A stretch of DNA of 64,000 nt from Pelomonas sp047654805 (GCF_047654805.1 NZ_JASGIV010000001.1:1984001-2048000); one strand, 5' to 3'. Numbered from the stretch's first letter, positions 43,682 through 53,259 are shown. Notes: generated by a model from the letters alone, not told the origin. Translations and numbers: made by a program.

Positions 43682-44663
43682 GGCGCTCGCCCCGGGATTT
43701 CAGCTGGTCCAGCAGCACGGCGGCAAGCAGGATGAGGCCACGCACCAGGTACTGGTAGAACGCGTCGACGTTGAGCAGGTTCATGACGTTCTCGACCGTA
43801 CCCATGATGAGCACGCCGATCACGACGCCGAAGATGCGCGCCTTGCCGCCCTGAAGCGACACACCCCCCAGCACGCAAGCCGAGATGACGTCCAGCTCGA
43901 AGCCGGTGGCAGCGTTGGGCTGGCCGCTCGTGATGCGGGCCGACAGGATCAGCCCGGCCAGCGCCGTGACGACGCCCTGCAGCAGGAAGATCCAGACCCG
44001 CAGCCGTTCCACGCGCACGCCAGCCAGGCGTGCTGCCTCGGGATTGCCACCGATGGCCAACGTATTGCGGCCGAAAACGGTGTGGTTGAGCAGCACGCCA
44101 AAGACGACGAAACACAGTGCCGTCATCCAGATCGGCAGCGGCAGCCCGAAGAAGGTCGTGTCGCCAAAGGAGATGAAGCCCTCGTCGGCGATGCCCACCG
44201 CCTGCCCCTGGGAGGCGATGAAGGCCAGGCCGCGCACCATCAGCATGGTGGCCAGCGTGGCGATCAGCGCGTTGACGCGCAGGTAGGCGATCAGCACGCC
44301 GTTGCCCGCGCCGATCAGCGCGCCGGCGAGCAGGCCGCCACCGATGGCCGCGGCGACGCTGCCGGTGCGCTCCAGCACCATGGCGCCAAGCACTCCGGCG
44401 AAAGCGATGGTGGAGCCCACGCTGAGGTCGAAGTCGCGCGAGGCCAAGCAGAACATCATGGTGCAAGCCACCATGCCGATCTGCGCCACCGAGAGCAGCA
44501 GGCCCACGATGTTGGCCGAGGAAAAGAAGTTCTCGACCGAGAAGGCCAGCACGACGAAGAGCAGGGCGTAGCCCAGCGTCATGCTGTGCTCCTTGAGCAG
44601 GGCACGGGCGGGAGAGGTCATGGCGGGACGCGGGTCGGGTTGGGGCAGGGTGGTCGTGTTCAT
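43674..44663 (-). CDS. araH: AraH-type sugar ABC transporter permease
   Basis: A 329-residue permease with about ten membrane segments. Blocks such as MVACTMMFCLASRDFDLSVG, INALIATLATMLMVRGLAF-like, FGRNTLAIGGNPEAARLAGV and CVLGGVSLQGG closely follow E. coli AraH. It forms the channel of the importer with AraG and AraF encoded just upstream. It is 2 bp from the araG stop and overlaps the GH53 gene by 8 bp. In this locus the substrate is more likely galactose than arabinose (inference). Confidence 0.93.
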   Translation of the reverse strand: MNTTTLPQPDPRPAMTSPARALLKEHSMTLGYALLFVVLAFSVENFFSSANIVGLLLSVAQIGMVACTMMFCLASRDFDLSVGSTIAFAGVLGAMVLERTGSVAAAIGGGLLAGALIGAGNGVLIAYLRVNALIATLATMLMVRGLAFIASQGQAVGIADEGFISFGDTTFFGLPLPIWMTALCFVVFGVLLNHTVFGRNTLAIGGNPEAARLAGVRVERLRVWIFLLQGVVTALAGLILSARITSGQPNAATGFELDVISACVLGGVSLQGGKARIFGVVIGVLIMGTVENVMNLLNVDAFYQYLVRGLILLAAVLLDQLKSRGERRA

Positions 44664-44665
44664 GG

Positions 44666-46186
44666 TCAATGCAGGGGCGCGGCAGGCGCTCCCGTGATGC
44701 CGTCGGGCAGGGCCAGCGCGAGCGCGGTGGTCTCGCTGGCCTGTTCGCGCGAGAGCTCGCCGCTGATGCGGCCGTCGCGCATGACGATGAGGCGGTCGGC
44801 GATGCCGAGGACCTCGGGCAGTTCGCTGGAGATGACGATGACGCAGCAGCCCGAGGCGGCCACGTCGTGGATGATGCGGTAGATCTCGTTCTTGGCGCCC
44901 ACGTCGATGCCACGGGTGGGCTCGTCGAGGATGAGCACCTTCAGTCCCGGCTCCGCAAGCCAGCGCGCCAGGATGACCTTCTGCTGGTTGCCGCCGGACA
45001 GCAGGCGGATCTCCTGCTCGCGGCTGGGCGTCTTGATGCGCAGCTTCTGGATGAAGTCGTCGGCGCGCCGGGCCTCCTGTGCGTGGCGCAGGAAGACACC
45101 GCCCGCCAGGCCGTGGCGGCGGCAGCTGATGTTGATGTTCTCGGCCACCGACGAATGCGCCAGGATGCCTTGCTCCTTTCGGTCCTCCGGGCAAAGCACG
45201 ATGCCGGCCGCGATCGCGTCGGCCGGATTGCGCGCGGCCACGCGTTCACCGTCCAGAAGCACCTCGCCGCCGCGGCGGGGATCGGCGCCATAGAGCAGGC
45301 GCATCAGCTCGCTACGGCCCGCGCCCACGAGGCCGAAGAAGCCCAGTACCTCGCCGCCCCGCATCGAGAAGCTCAACGGCTCGGGCAGGCGGGCGCTGTG
45401 CAGGCCGCGGGCCTCCAGCCGCACGGGGCCTTGCTCGCGGGTGCGGTAGTCGTAGATGTCCTGCAGCTCGCGGCCCACCATGTCGGCGATGAGGCGCTCG
45501 CGCGGCACCTCCGCCATCACCTCGTGCGTGACGATCTTGCGGCCGTCGCGGAAGATGGTGCAGGCGTCGCACAGCTCGTACAGCTCCTCCAGGCGATGCG
45601 AGATGTAGATCAGCGTGCGCCCTTCGGCGCGCAGCCGCTTGACGAGGCGGAACAGGATCTCGGTCTCGCGGTGCGACAGGCTGCTGGTGGGCTCGTCGAA
45701 GGCGATGACCTTGGCGTCCTGCATGACGGCCTTGCAGATCTCCACCATCTGGCGCTGGGCGATGGACAGCTGCGACAGGCGCGCCGCAGGGTCCAGGTCC
45801 ACGCCGATGGCCGCAAGCTGCTCGGCCACCAGCCGGCGGGCGGCCTTGTGGTCGACGAAGCCGAGGCGGGTCGGCAGCCGGCCCAGCAGCACGTTCTCGG
45901 CCACGGTCAGCTCGGCCACGTACTGCAGCTCCTGGTGGATGATGGCCACACCGGCCTGGATCGCATCGCCGGCCGAGGTGAAGCGGCGCTCCTGGCCATC
46001 GAGCAGCAGTCGGCCGCCGTCGGGCCTGTACTGGCCGCCAAGGATCTTCAGCAGCGTGCTTTTTCCCGCGCCGTTCTCGCCCAGCAGGCCCATGACCTGG
46101 CCGGCGCGCGCCTCGAAGCTCACCCCGTTCAGCGCCTTGACGCCAGGGAAGACCTTGCTGATGTTGTCGAACTGCAGGGCTGCCAT
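44666..46186 (-). CDS. araG: AraG-type sugar ABC transporter ATPase
   Basis: A 506-residue tandem ATPase. The first domain has Walker A GLLGENGAGKSTLL, signature LSIAQRQMVEICKAV and Walker B VIAFDEPTSSL. The second domain has the degenerate loop GLVGAGRSELM and signature LSGGNQQKVILARWL, usual for monosaccharide importers. It energises AraF/AraH. The ATG shares a base with the araF stop. The closest known relatives are AraG and MglA proteins. Confidence 0.93.
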   Translation of the reverse strand: MAALQFDNISKVFPGVKALNGVSFEARAGQVMGLLGENGAGKSTLLKILGGQYRPDGGRLLLDGQERRFTSAGDAIQAGVAIIHQELQYVAELTVAENVLLGRLPTRLGFVDHKAARRLVAEQLAAIGVDLDPAARLSQLSIAQRQMVEICKAVMQDAKVIAFDEPTSSLSHRETEILFRLVKRLRAEGRTLIYISHRLEELYELCDACTIFRDGRKIVTHEVMAEVPRERLIADMVGRELQDIYDYRTREQGPVRLEARGLHSARLPEPLSFSMRGGEVLGFFGLVGAGRSELMRLLYGADPRRGGEVLLDGERVAARNPADAIAAGIVLCPEDRKEQGILAHSSVAENINISCRRHGLAGGVFLRHAQEARRADDFIQKLRIKTPSREQEIRLLSGGNQQKVILARWLAEPGLKVLILDEPTRGIDVGAKNEIYRIIHDVAASGCCVIVISSELPEVLGIADRLIVMRDGRISGELSREQASETTALALALPDGITGAPAAPLH

Positions 46187-47166
46187 CACAGACCCATCTG
46201 CTTGCGGATCTCCGCCTGGTTCTGGCGCGTCATCAGGATGCCGCTGGTCAGCGTGACGGCCGGGGGCTGCTTGCCTTGCGTGGCCCACTCGTACACGGCC
46301 GTGGCCGTCTCGTAGCCGTGACGCTTGGGGCTGATCAGCACGGTACCGTAGAAGGCGGTCGGCGTCGGCTTGGTGAACTCGTTGAGCGCCGTCTGGCTGC
46401 CGCCGATACCGATGGCCATCATGGCGTCTTGCTTGATGCCACGGCCTTCAGCAGCACGCACGGCACCCAGCGCCGCCTCGTCGTTCAGGCCGAAGGCGAC
46501 CCAGCGCTTGAACTTGGCGTTCTTCGTGAAGGCGATGTTGGCGGCGTTGAAGGCGCTCTCGGTGTCGGTCTTGGCCTGGGGGGCATCGACGATGTTGGCC
46601 ACGGGCACGCCGGCGGCCTTGAGCGCATCCACCGCGCCCATGGTGCGGTCGCGGGCAGTGGGCAGCTGGTCAAAGGCCACGCGCAGCACGCCGACCTCGT
46701 CGAGCTTCCAGCCGCGTGCCTTGATCTCGGCCAGCAGCCCCTGGCCGACCTGCTTGCCAATCTCGTAGCCCGAGATGCCCATGTGGGGGATGTCGGCGAT
46801 GGGCTTGCCGGCGCCGTCGACGAGCTGGTCGTCCACCGACATGACCTTGAGCTTGTGACGCTTGGCGGCGCGATTCACGGCCACGCCCAGCTTCACGTCG
46901 GGCGCGCAGATGACAAAGCCCACGGCCTTCTGAGCGGCCAGGTTGTCGATGGCGGCCATCATCTTCTCGCCGTTGGGGATGCCGATCTTCACGAGCGTGA
47001 AGCCCTTGTCCTTGGCGGCCTGTTCGGCAAAGCGCCATTCATCCTGGAACCAGGGCTCCTCGGCCTGCTTGACGAGGAAGCCAATCTTGACGGGTTCCGC
47101 CGCCTGCAGCGCGAAGGGGGTGGCCAGCAGGGCCAAGGCCAGGGCGGCGCGTCGTTGCATCTTCAT
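46186..47166 (-). CDS. araF: AraF-type periplasmic sugar-binding protein
   Basis: A 326-residue exported receptor with a signal peptide ending LQAAE. It begins VKIGFLVKQAEEPWFQDEWRFA, follows the AraF pattern throughout (DDQLVDGAGKPIADIPHMGISGYEIG) and ends GILMTRQNQAE. E. coli AraF binds L-arabinose, D-galactose and D-fucose, so galactose uptake is chemically reasonable. No arabinose catabolic genes are in the cluster, which supports galactose as the physiological substrate. Confidence 0.94.
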   Translation of the reverse strand: MKMQRRAALALALLATPFALQAAEPVKIGFLVKQAEEPWFQDEWRFAEQAAKDKGFTLVKIGIPNGEKMMAAIDNLAAQKAVGFVICAPDVKLGVAVNRAAKRHKLKVMSVDDQLVDGAGKPIADIPHMGISGYEIGKQVGQGLLAEIKARGWKLDEVGVLRVAFDQLPTARDRTMGAVDALKAAGVPVANIVDAPQAKTDTESAFNAANIAFTKNAKFKRWVAFGLNDEAALGAVRAAEGRGIKQDAMMAIGIGGSQTALNEFTKPTPTAFYGTVLISPKRHGYETATAVYEWATQGKQPPAVTLTSGILMTRQNQAEIRKQMGL

Positions 47167-47175
47167 GTCGTCTCC

Positions 47176-48072
47176 TTAATCGTCGAACAGGGTATCGGGC
47201 ACACCCAGGCCCGGGGTCAGGCGCAGGCCGAACAGGCTGCCGGACAGCGGCTGCGCGGCCAGGGCCTCGCGGCTCAGTTCGGTGCGCGCGGTGGTGAGCA
47301 TCAACTGGTCCAGGCCGTCGCCGCCGATGGCGGGACAGCTCGTGTGGGCGGCCGGGGCGGTCCACACGCCCATCAGACGGCCTTCAGGGTCGTAGCGTGC
47401 CACGCGGCCGACGCCCCACTGGGCGTTCCACAGGCAGCCCTCGGCGTCGATGACCGAGCCGTCGGGCCAGGCATCGGCGCGGTCCATGTGCGCGAACGGG
47501 CGCACGTTGTCGACCTGGGCGTCTGCAGCGTCGTAGTCGCACTGCTGGATGCGCTGGGTCAGCGAGTCGCAGAAGTACATGGTGCGGCCATCGAGGCTGA
47601 AGCAGATGCTATTGGCGATGGCCACCGCCGGCAGGGCGAGTCGGCGCAGGCCGTGAGCCATGGAGTACTGGTAGAAGCTGCCAATGGCACGGCGCTCCCT
47701 GGCTTCGTTCAGCGTGCCGAAGACGAAATAGCCACGCCGGTCGGTGCGGCCGTCATTGATGCGGGTACGCGACTCGGCGGCGTCAACAGGGGCCAGGGTC
47801 TGCAGTTGCCCCAGTTCGAGCTCGTCGCTGAAGGTCGCCAGCGCCAGGCGCTTGGCCAGGCCCAGCAGCACGCGGCCGGAGCGGCAGTGCGCGAAGCTGC
47901 CGAGCCGATCCGGCAGGCGGCAGGAGCGCGGCTCCGGCTCGCCTGGGCGCCAGGCCTGCAGCGTGGCGGCCTCGATGTCGGTCCACCACCAGCGGCCGTC
48001 CCGCCACAGCAGGCCCTCGCCGAGGAGGGCGCCCTGTGGCAGCGCGAGGTCGAGTTCGTTGTTCGTCGGCAT
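47176..48072 (-). CDS. SMP-30/gluconolactonase-family sugar lactonase
   Basis: A 298-residue six-bladed propeller lactonase. Metal-ligand blocks are visible: LLGEGLLWRDGRWWWTDIE (glutamate), RINDGRTDRRGYFVFGTLNE (Asn-Asp) and NSICFSLDGRTMYFCDS with the later DAWPDGSVIDAEG. It hydrolyses an aldonolactone, here presumably D-galactonolactone made by the SDR. It lies 9 bp after the beta-galactosidase gene and 9 bp before araF. Confidence 0.92.
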   Translation of the reverse strand: MPTNNELDLALPQGALLGEGLLWRDGRWWWTDIEAATLQAWRPGEPEPRSCRLPDRLGSFAHCRSGRVLLGLAKRLALATFSDELELGQLQTLAPVDAAESRTRINDGRTDRRGYFVFGTLNEARERRAIGSFYQYSMAHGLRRLALPAVAIANSICFSLDGRTMYFCDSLTQRIQQCDYDAADAQVDNVRPFAHMDRADAWPDGSVIDAEGCLWNAQWGVGRVARYDPEGRLMGVWTAPAAHTSCPAIGGDGLDQLMLTTARTELSREALAAQPLSGSLFGLRLTPGLGVPDTLFDD

Positions 48073-48080
48073 GGCGATGC

Positions 48081-50477
48081 TCAGGGCGCGATGGCCAGGC
48101 GCCGGACCGCCAGCAGTCGCGCCCCCCGCAGCTCGGCGACCTGGGACTGGCCGTCGGCGAAGGTCGGGCGATGCGCGGCATCGATATAGACGGGCGCATC
48201 GGCACGCAACGGCAGCACGCTCAGCTCGAGCTGCTGGCCGGGCTGGAGCGCGAACTGGCGCAGGCCGATCTGCCAGCGCTGGCCGTTGTAGTACCAGTCG
48301 TCCAGCATGCGGGTACCGGCAAAGACACGGCCGATGTCGCCAACGAAGTCCAGCTCCAGCAGCACGTCCTCGGCCTGCGGAGCCAGTTGCGCGGGCAGCT
48401 TCAGCGCCCAGGTCGCGGCGCTGGCAAAAGCCTCGGGTATGGGCTGCACGGCAGCGCCGGCCAGGCCGCCCTTGAGCACCTTGGGGGCGTTGCGGGCGGG
48501 ACGCAAGGGGCTGATCTGCAGCATGGGCTGGGTGTCGTCGCCAGCCAGCTCCAGGCGCTGCAGCACACCATCGAGCCTGACCTGCAGGCCAGCCGCGCGC
48601 GGCTTGGGCAGCGCCGGGAAGACGGCGGCACGCAGCGGCAGCGGGCCGATGCCGCGCAGCTGCAGCTTGCCGTCTGCCACCCAGGCCTGCTGTTCGCTGA
48701 AAACGAGGCGGCGCTGGCCGGCCAGATCCAGCACGCTCAGCTGTTCGAGCTGCTCGGGCGCCAGCAGCAGCAGGCTGACAGGACGGCCGCTGCTGGTGCT
48801 GCCGATGCGCTGCAGGCTGGTATCGGCCTTCAGTGTCCTCACGCCCTCAGTCAGTGCGAACTCGGCGGGGATACCGGCCGTCGCGGCGAAGACATGGACG
48901 ATGCCTTGTGCACCTGCGTCAATGCGCGTGACCGGCTGGGCCGTCGCATGGCGCAGCGCAACGCCGTCCAGGTCCAGGTTGATGGGCCAGACGAAGTAGG
49001 CCCCGTTGGGGATGTCGACCGGAACGCTGGGCAGCGTCACCGTGCCGCCCGGCAGCCTCACTTCGAAACGCACGCCCGCCTGGGTCGGCATGGCGTACTG
49101 GCGCACGTGGTTGTTGAAGAACAGGAAGCCACTGTCACCTGCCGCGCGGACGGACCAGCGCGGCGTCTGCAGGTCGGCGGGCGTGGCCGGCACGCGCTCG
49201 GGCTGGCGCACCGTCATGATGGCAAGCCGGGCCCCGTAGTCGCGTAGAAAGTAGTGGAACGGACGCAGCTTGGCCAGCACCGGACGCTGCTGGCCGTCAG
49301 GCCCCAGTGGCGCCTGGAAGTCGTAGCTGATGCGGGGCGTGTCGTTGTAGCCGCCGCTCAGCGTGCTTTCCTCGAGCCCCGTGCCGCCGGCGCCCACCGG
49401 GTTGCGGCCGCCATGGAACATGTAGTAGCCGAACAGGTTGACGCCCGAGCCCAGTTGCACGGGCAGCATGGCCGCGATGTCGTCCGGCGACACCAGCGTG
49501 CGTCGGCGGTACATGGCCGGCAGGCCGGGACCGTACTCCGCGCCGAGGAAGGGCACCTTGTCCTTGTCGGTCTCGGCGGTGCCTGGTGCATGGGAGCGGG
49601 TCTGCGCGCCGAGGTCGCCGCTGACACGGGTGTCAAAGCGGAAGGCGTGTGTCTCCTTGGGCGGCAGCTCCTTCGTGCTCGTCGCCCAGGGCTCGTCCGG
49701 ATACCCCCCGAAGACCGGCATGACCTCGCCGGACGGATAGACCGTGCCGTCCCAGCCGGTGACGGTATAGAGCGGCACGTCCATGCCGGCCTTCAGTGCG
49801 AGCGCCTTCAGCGCGGCAATGTGTTCCTCGCCACGGCCGGCGCCGCGGATGTTGTATTCGTTCTCCAGCTGCACGCCGATGACCGGGCCGCCGTCCTTCC
49901 ACAGCAGGCCCTTGATCTGTGCACCGATCTCGGCATAGAGGCGCTCGACATGGCCGAGGTACTCGGCATCGTTGCTGCGCGTGGGCATCTTGTCGACCAC
50001 CCAGTCGGGGATGCCGCCGTAGCGCGACTCGCCATGCGCCCAAGGCCCCAGGCGCACCACGACCTGCAGGCCCGCAGCCTGGGCCAGCTTCACGAAGCGG
50101 CGCAAGTCGCGGTTGTCCTTCCAGTTGAACGTGCCGGGTTGCTCCTGGTGGTGGTTCCAGAACACATAGCTCGCGACGATGTCGATGCCCGAAGCCTTCA
50201 TCAGCCGCAGTTGCGTCGCCCACTGCGAGGCCGGCGCGCGGCTGTAGTGGTACTCGCCCATCACCGGCAGCCAGGGTTGTCCATCACGCAGCAGGTACTG
50301 GCTGTTGGCCGCCAGCGTGTGCCCCTGGGGGGAGCGCGCCGTGCCCAGCTTCAGATACCCTGCCTGCGGCGCGGCGGCCTGGGCACTGGCATCGAGCTTG
50401 AGCAGGGTCTCAGCGGCGGTCCCGGCGCCGAGCGCGCCCAGCAACAGCGCCACGCCCAGCGTGCGGATGCGATTCAT
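48081..50477 (-). CDS. GH35 beta-galactosidase
   Basis: A 798-residue exported enzyme with a signal peptide ending GTAAE. GH35 signatures: PVMGEYHYSRAPASQW, YVFWNHHQEQPGTFNW, VVRLGPWAHGESRYGG and the acid/base block GGPVIGVQLENEYN. A candidate nucleophile is in FLGAEYGPG. The C-terminal half is beta-rich. It removes terminal beta-galactose from oligosaccharides left by the GH53 enzyme. Start at 50477; the extension to 50549 lacks a signal peptide. Confidence 0.92.
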   Translation of the reverse strand: MNRIRTLGVALLLGALGAGTAAETLLKLDASAQAAAPQAGYLKLGTARSPQGHTLAANSQYLLRDGQPWLPVMGEYHYSRAPASQWATQLRLMKASGIDIVASYVFWNHHQEQPGTFNWKDNRDLRRFVKLAQAAGLQVVVRLGPWAHGESRYGGIPDWVVDKMPTRSNDAEYLGHVERLYAEIGAQIKGLLWKDGGPVIGVQLENEYNIRGAGRGEEHIAALKALALKAGMDVPLYTVTGWDGTVYPSGEVMPVFGGYPDEPWATSTKELPPKETHAFRFDTRVSGDLGAQTRSHAPGTAETDKDKVPFLGAEYGPGLPAMYRRRTLVSPDDIAAMLPVQLGSGVNLFGYYMFHGGRNPVGAGGTGLEESTLSGGYNDTPRISYDFQAPLGPDGQQRPVLAKLRPFHYFLRDYGARLAIMTVRQPERVPATPADLQTPRWSVRAAGDSGFLFFNNHVRQYAMPTQAGVRFEVRLPGGTVTLPSVPVDIPNGAYFVWPINLDLDGVALRHATAQPVTRIDAGAQGIVHVFAATAGIPAEFALTEGVRTLKADTSLQRIGSTSSGRPVSLLLLAPEQLEQLSVLDLAGQRRLVFSEQQAWVADGKLQLRGIGPLPLRAAVFPALPKPRAAGLQVRLDGVLQRLELAGDDTQPMLQISPLRPARNAPKVLKGGLAGAAVQPIPEAFASAATWALKLPAQLAPQAEDVLLELDFVGDIGRVFAGTRMLDDWYYNGQRWQIGLRQFALQPGQQLELSVLPLRADAPVYIDAAHRPTFADGQSQVAELRGARLLAVRRLAIAP

Positions 50478-50517
50478 GGCTGTCTCCGGTGTTGTTGTTG
50501 TGTGGGGTCGCGCGTCG

Positions 50518-51135
50518 TCAGTACGCGCGCCACGCCTGCACGAAGGCACGCGCCCGTGCAGCCACGTCGCCGGCGCTCATCCCCGGGGCGTACAACGCCG
50601 ACCCCAGGCCAAAGCCGGCCGCGCCGGCCTTGCGGTAGGGCGCCATCGTGTCGGGCGTGATGCCACCCACCGGCAACAGCCGCAACTCGCGCGGCAGCAC
50701 GGCGCGCACCGCCTTGACGACGGCTGGCGTGACCAGCTCGGCAGGGAAGAGCTTGAGCGCGTCGGCGCCGGCATGCAGGGCCGCGAAGGCTTCGGTCGGC
50801 GTGGCCACGCCCGGCACGCAGGCGAGGCCACGGGCCTTGGCCACGCGGATCACGGCCACGTCGGCATGTGGCATGACGATGACGCGCCCCCCGGCAATCT
50901 GCACGTCGCGTACCGCGTCGGCACTGAGCACCGTGCCGGCACCGACCAGCGCGTCCTCGGGCATGCGGCGCGCCAGGCGGCCGATGGAGTCCAGCGCCTG
51001 GGGCGAGTTCAGCGGCACTTCGATGACACGAAAGCCCTCGGTGTAGAGAGCGTCGGCGATGGCCTCGACCTCGTCTGGCTTGATCCCGCGCAGGATGGCG
51101 ACGAGGGGAAGTTGTTGCAGTGCCTGCTCGAGCAT
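50518..51135 (-). CDS. dgoA: 2-Dehydro-3-deoxy-6-phosphogalactonate aldolase
   Basis: A 205-residue class I aldolase of the KDPG/KDPGal family. The Schiff-base lysine is in GADALKLFPAELV, the glutamate in RVIEVPLNSPQA, and the phosphate loop is LLPVGGITPD. The sequence is nearer DgoA than Eda (LVAILRGIKPDE start). It yields pyruvate and glyceraldehyde-3-phosphate, the last step of the De Ley-Doudoroff route. It is 1 bp from the dgoK stop. Confidence 0.95.
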   Translation of the reverse strand: MLEQALQQLPLVAILRGIKPDEVEAIADALYTEGFRVIEVPLNSPQALDSIGRLARRMPEDALVGAGTVLSADAVRDVQIAGGRVIVMPHADVAVIRVAKARGLACVPGVATPTEAFAALHAGADALKLFPAELVTPAVVKAVRAVLPRELRLLPVGGITPDTMAPYRKAGAAGFGLGSALYAPGMSAGDVAARARAFVQAWRAY

Positions 51136-51136
51136 G

Positions 51137-52054
51137 TCAGAGCCCCATGGTTTGCGCGAGCTGCCAGAGGCCGGCGGGCGCGGTGTTGTCAAGTTGCAGC
51201 GGCGCGCGCTGTCCGGAATCCAGGCCGAAGCGGCCCAGCGCCTGCACGTAGCGCTCGCACAAGGCGGGGGCGCCGACCAAGGCCAGGCGCGCGGGCGCAC
51301 CAGCGGCCAGTTCGTGTGCGATCTCATGACCGATCAGCAGGCCGGAGAGGTAGTCGGGCAGTTGCTCGGGCGTCAGGCGTTTGAAGAGGCCCAGCGTGCG
51401 GACCGCAAAGAGCTGGTGGCTCAGGGCCCCGTCCTCACGGCCAGCGTCAACGCCGGCCAGGAAGGCGGGGGAAGCGCCGGAAGAGGGCGCAGACGCCCCC
51501 TCGGCCGGCATCAACCGGGCCAACACCGAGTGCTGGCGCAGCAGCGCGTAGAGCTCGCCGGTCATGTGAGTGGCAAAACCCGTCACCCGCCCGGCCTCGA
51601 CACGGGCCCACTTGGAATGCGTACCAGGCAGCACCAGGCAGGACTGCTCGGCCAGCTCGGGATGCAAGGCCAGGGCACCGACGATCTGCGTCTCCTCGCC
51701 GCGCATGACGTCCGGCCTGGCCTCGTTGTGCATCAGGCCCGGCAGGATCCAGAAGCGCTCGTCAAGCCTCAGTGCGTGCTGGGCCAGTGCGGAGGCGTCG
51801 GCCGGGCAGGGCGCATAGGGCGCCTCGCGCCAGCCGTGCTGGCTGCCGACCATGCCGCAGGCCAGCACGGGCAGTGCAGGCCAGTCACCCCGGATGGCCG
51901 CGAAGGCCTGCGCGAAGGCGGCCTCGCCCGACAGCGTCGAGGCGCCATTGCCGGATTCGCGCGAGGCCAGCACGGAGCCGTCCGCGCCCAGCAAGTAGGC
52001 GCGCAGCCGTGTGCTGCCCCAGTCCAGCGCGATGAGGCGGGCCGCGTTCACCAT
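51137..52054 (-). CDS. dgoK: 2-Dehydro-3-deoxygalactonokinase
   Basis: A 305-residue sugar kinase of the DgoK family: LIALDWGSTRLRAYLL phosphate loop, ACGMVGSQHGW, GLMHNEARPDVMRGEETQIVGAL and LVLPGTHSKWARVE. It phosphorylates 2-keto-3-deoxygalactonate at C6 with ATP. Start ATG 52054 overlaps dgoD by 7 bases; GTG 52051 is the alternative and gives a 4-base overlap. Confidence 0.95.
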   Translation of the reverse strand: MVNAARLIALDWGSTRLRAYLLGADGSVLASRESGNGASTLSGEAAFAQAFAAIRGDWPALPVLACGMVGSQHGWREAPYAPCPADASALAQHALRLDERFWILPGLMHNEARPDVMRGEETQIVGALALHPELAEQSCLVLPGTHSKWARVEAGRVTGFATHMTGELYALLRQHSVLARLMPAEGASAPSSGASPAFLAGVDAGREDGALSHQLFAVRTLGLFKRLTPEQLPDYLSGLLIGHEIAHELAAGAPARLALVGAPALCERYVQALGRFGLDSGQRAPLQLDNTAPAGLWQLAQTMGL

Positions 52055-53196
52055 TCGGCGACGCTCCCGTCCTCGTGGCGCCACAACGGATTGCGCCAGT
52101 CCGGCGCCGTCTTGCTGGCCTCGATGACCTTCTCTTCATCCACCACCACGCCCAGGCCGGGCTTGGTCAGTGGCTTCATGTAGCCGTTCTCGACGTGGAA
52201 GTCTTCCTTGTTCAGCACATAGTCGAGCAGCTCGCCACCCTGGTTGTAGTGGATGCCCATGCTCTGCTCCTGCAGCACGGCGTTGTGCGAGACGAAGTCG
52301 ACATGCAGGCAGGCCGCCAGCGCAATAGGCCCCAGCGGGCAATGCGGCGCCAGGGCCACGTCGTAGGCCTCGGCCATGGAGGCGATCTTCATGCACTCGG
52401 TGATGCCGCCGGCGTGCGAGAGGTCTGGCTGAACGATGGACAGGCCGCCGGCCTGGAAGACGCGCTTGAACTCGAAGCGCGAGTACATGCGTTCGCCGGC
52501 TGCCAGCGGGATGGCCGTGTGCTCGGCCAGGCGGGCATAGGTCTCGTCCTGCTCGGCCAGCACGGGCTCCTCGACGAACAGCGGGCGGTAGGGCTCCAAC
52601 GCCTTCAGCATGACCTTGGCCATCGGCGCGCCGATGCGGCCGTGGAAGTCGATGCCGAACTCGATGTCGTGGCCGAAGGCCTCGCGGATCTCGGCGATGC
52701 GGGACACGGCCTCGTCCACCTTGCGTGCGCTATCGATGAGGCCCATCTCCTCCGAGCCATTCATCTTGAAGGTGTCGAACCCGCCTTCGCGCAGGCGCTT
52801 GATGTCACGGATGACATCCGCCGGGCGGTCGCCACCGACCCAGGAATAGACCTTCATCTTGTCCCGCACCAGGCCACCCAGCAGCTCGTGCACGGGCGCC
52901 CCCAGCACCTTGCCCTTGATGTCCCACAGCGCCTGGTCGATGCCGGCGATCGCGCTCATCAGGATCGCGCCGCCGCGGTAGAAGCCGCCGCGATACATGA
53001 CCTGCCAGAGATCGTTGATGCGCGACGGATCCTGGCCGACCAGGTACGGCTCGAACTCATGGACGGCCGCCTCGACGCTGCGCGCCTTGCCCTCGATGAC
53101 GGGTTCACCCCAGCCGCTGATGCCGGCGTCGGTGTCGATCTTCAGGAACATCCACCGCGGCGCGAGGCGGTAGGTCGTCAGCTTGGTGATTCGCAT
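52048..53196 (-). CDS. dgoD: D-Galactonate dehydratase
   Basis: A 382-residue enolase-superfamily enzyme. Family blocks: KVYSWVGGDRP, FGIDFHGRIG, PLFVEEPVL, LAAGERMYSRFEF, IVQPDLSHAGGITE and ALAPHCPLGPIALAA, with metal ligands D, E, E and the catalytic histidines. It dehydrates galactonate to 2-keto-3-deoxygalactonate. It is the first gene of the cluster and lies about 60 bp downstream of a good promoter. Confidence 0.96.
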   Translation of the reverse strand: MRITKLTTYRLAPRWMFLKIDTDAGISGWGEPVIEGKARSVEAAVHEFEPYLVGQDPSRINDLWQVMYRGGFYRGGAILMSAIAGIDQALWDIKGKVLGAPVHELLGGLVRDKMKVYSWVGGDRPADVIRDIKRLREGGFDTFKMNGSEEMGLIDSARKVDEAVSRIAEIREAFGHDIEFGIDFHGRIGAPMAKVMLKALEPYRPLFVEEPVLAEQDETYARLAEHTAIPLAAGERMYSRFEFKRVFQAGGLSIVQPDLSHAGGITECMKIASMAEAYDVALAPHCPLGPIALAACLHVDFVSHNAVLQEQSMGIHYNQGGELLDYVLNKEDFHVENGYMKPLTKPGLGVVVDEEKVIEASKTAPDWRNPLWRHEDGSVAEW

Positions 53197-53259
53197 GGAA
53201 CATGGCAGAGACAGGGAACGCCCGCGAGCTTAGGCGTGGCTGCCAGTTCCAAAATATCG

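Noticed and set aside
46276..48189. 637-residue plus-strand ORF opposite araF and the lactonase gene
   Set aside because: Spans two real genes on the other strand and has shadow composition.
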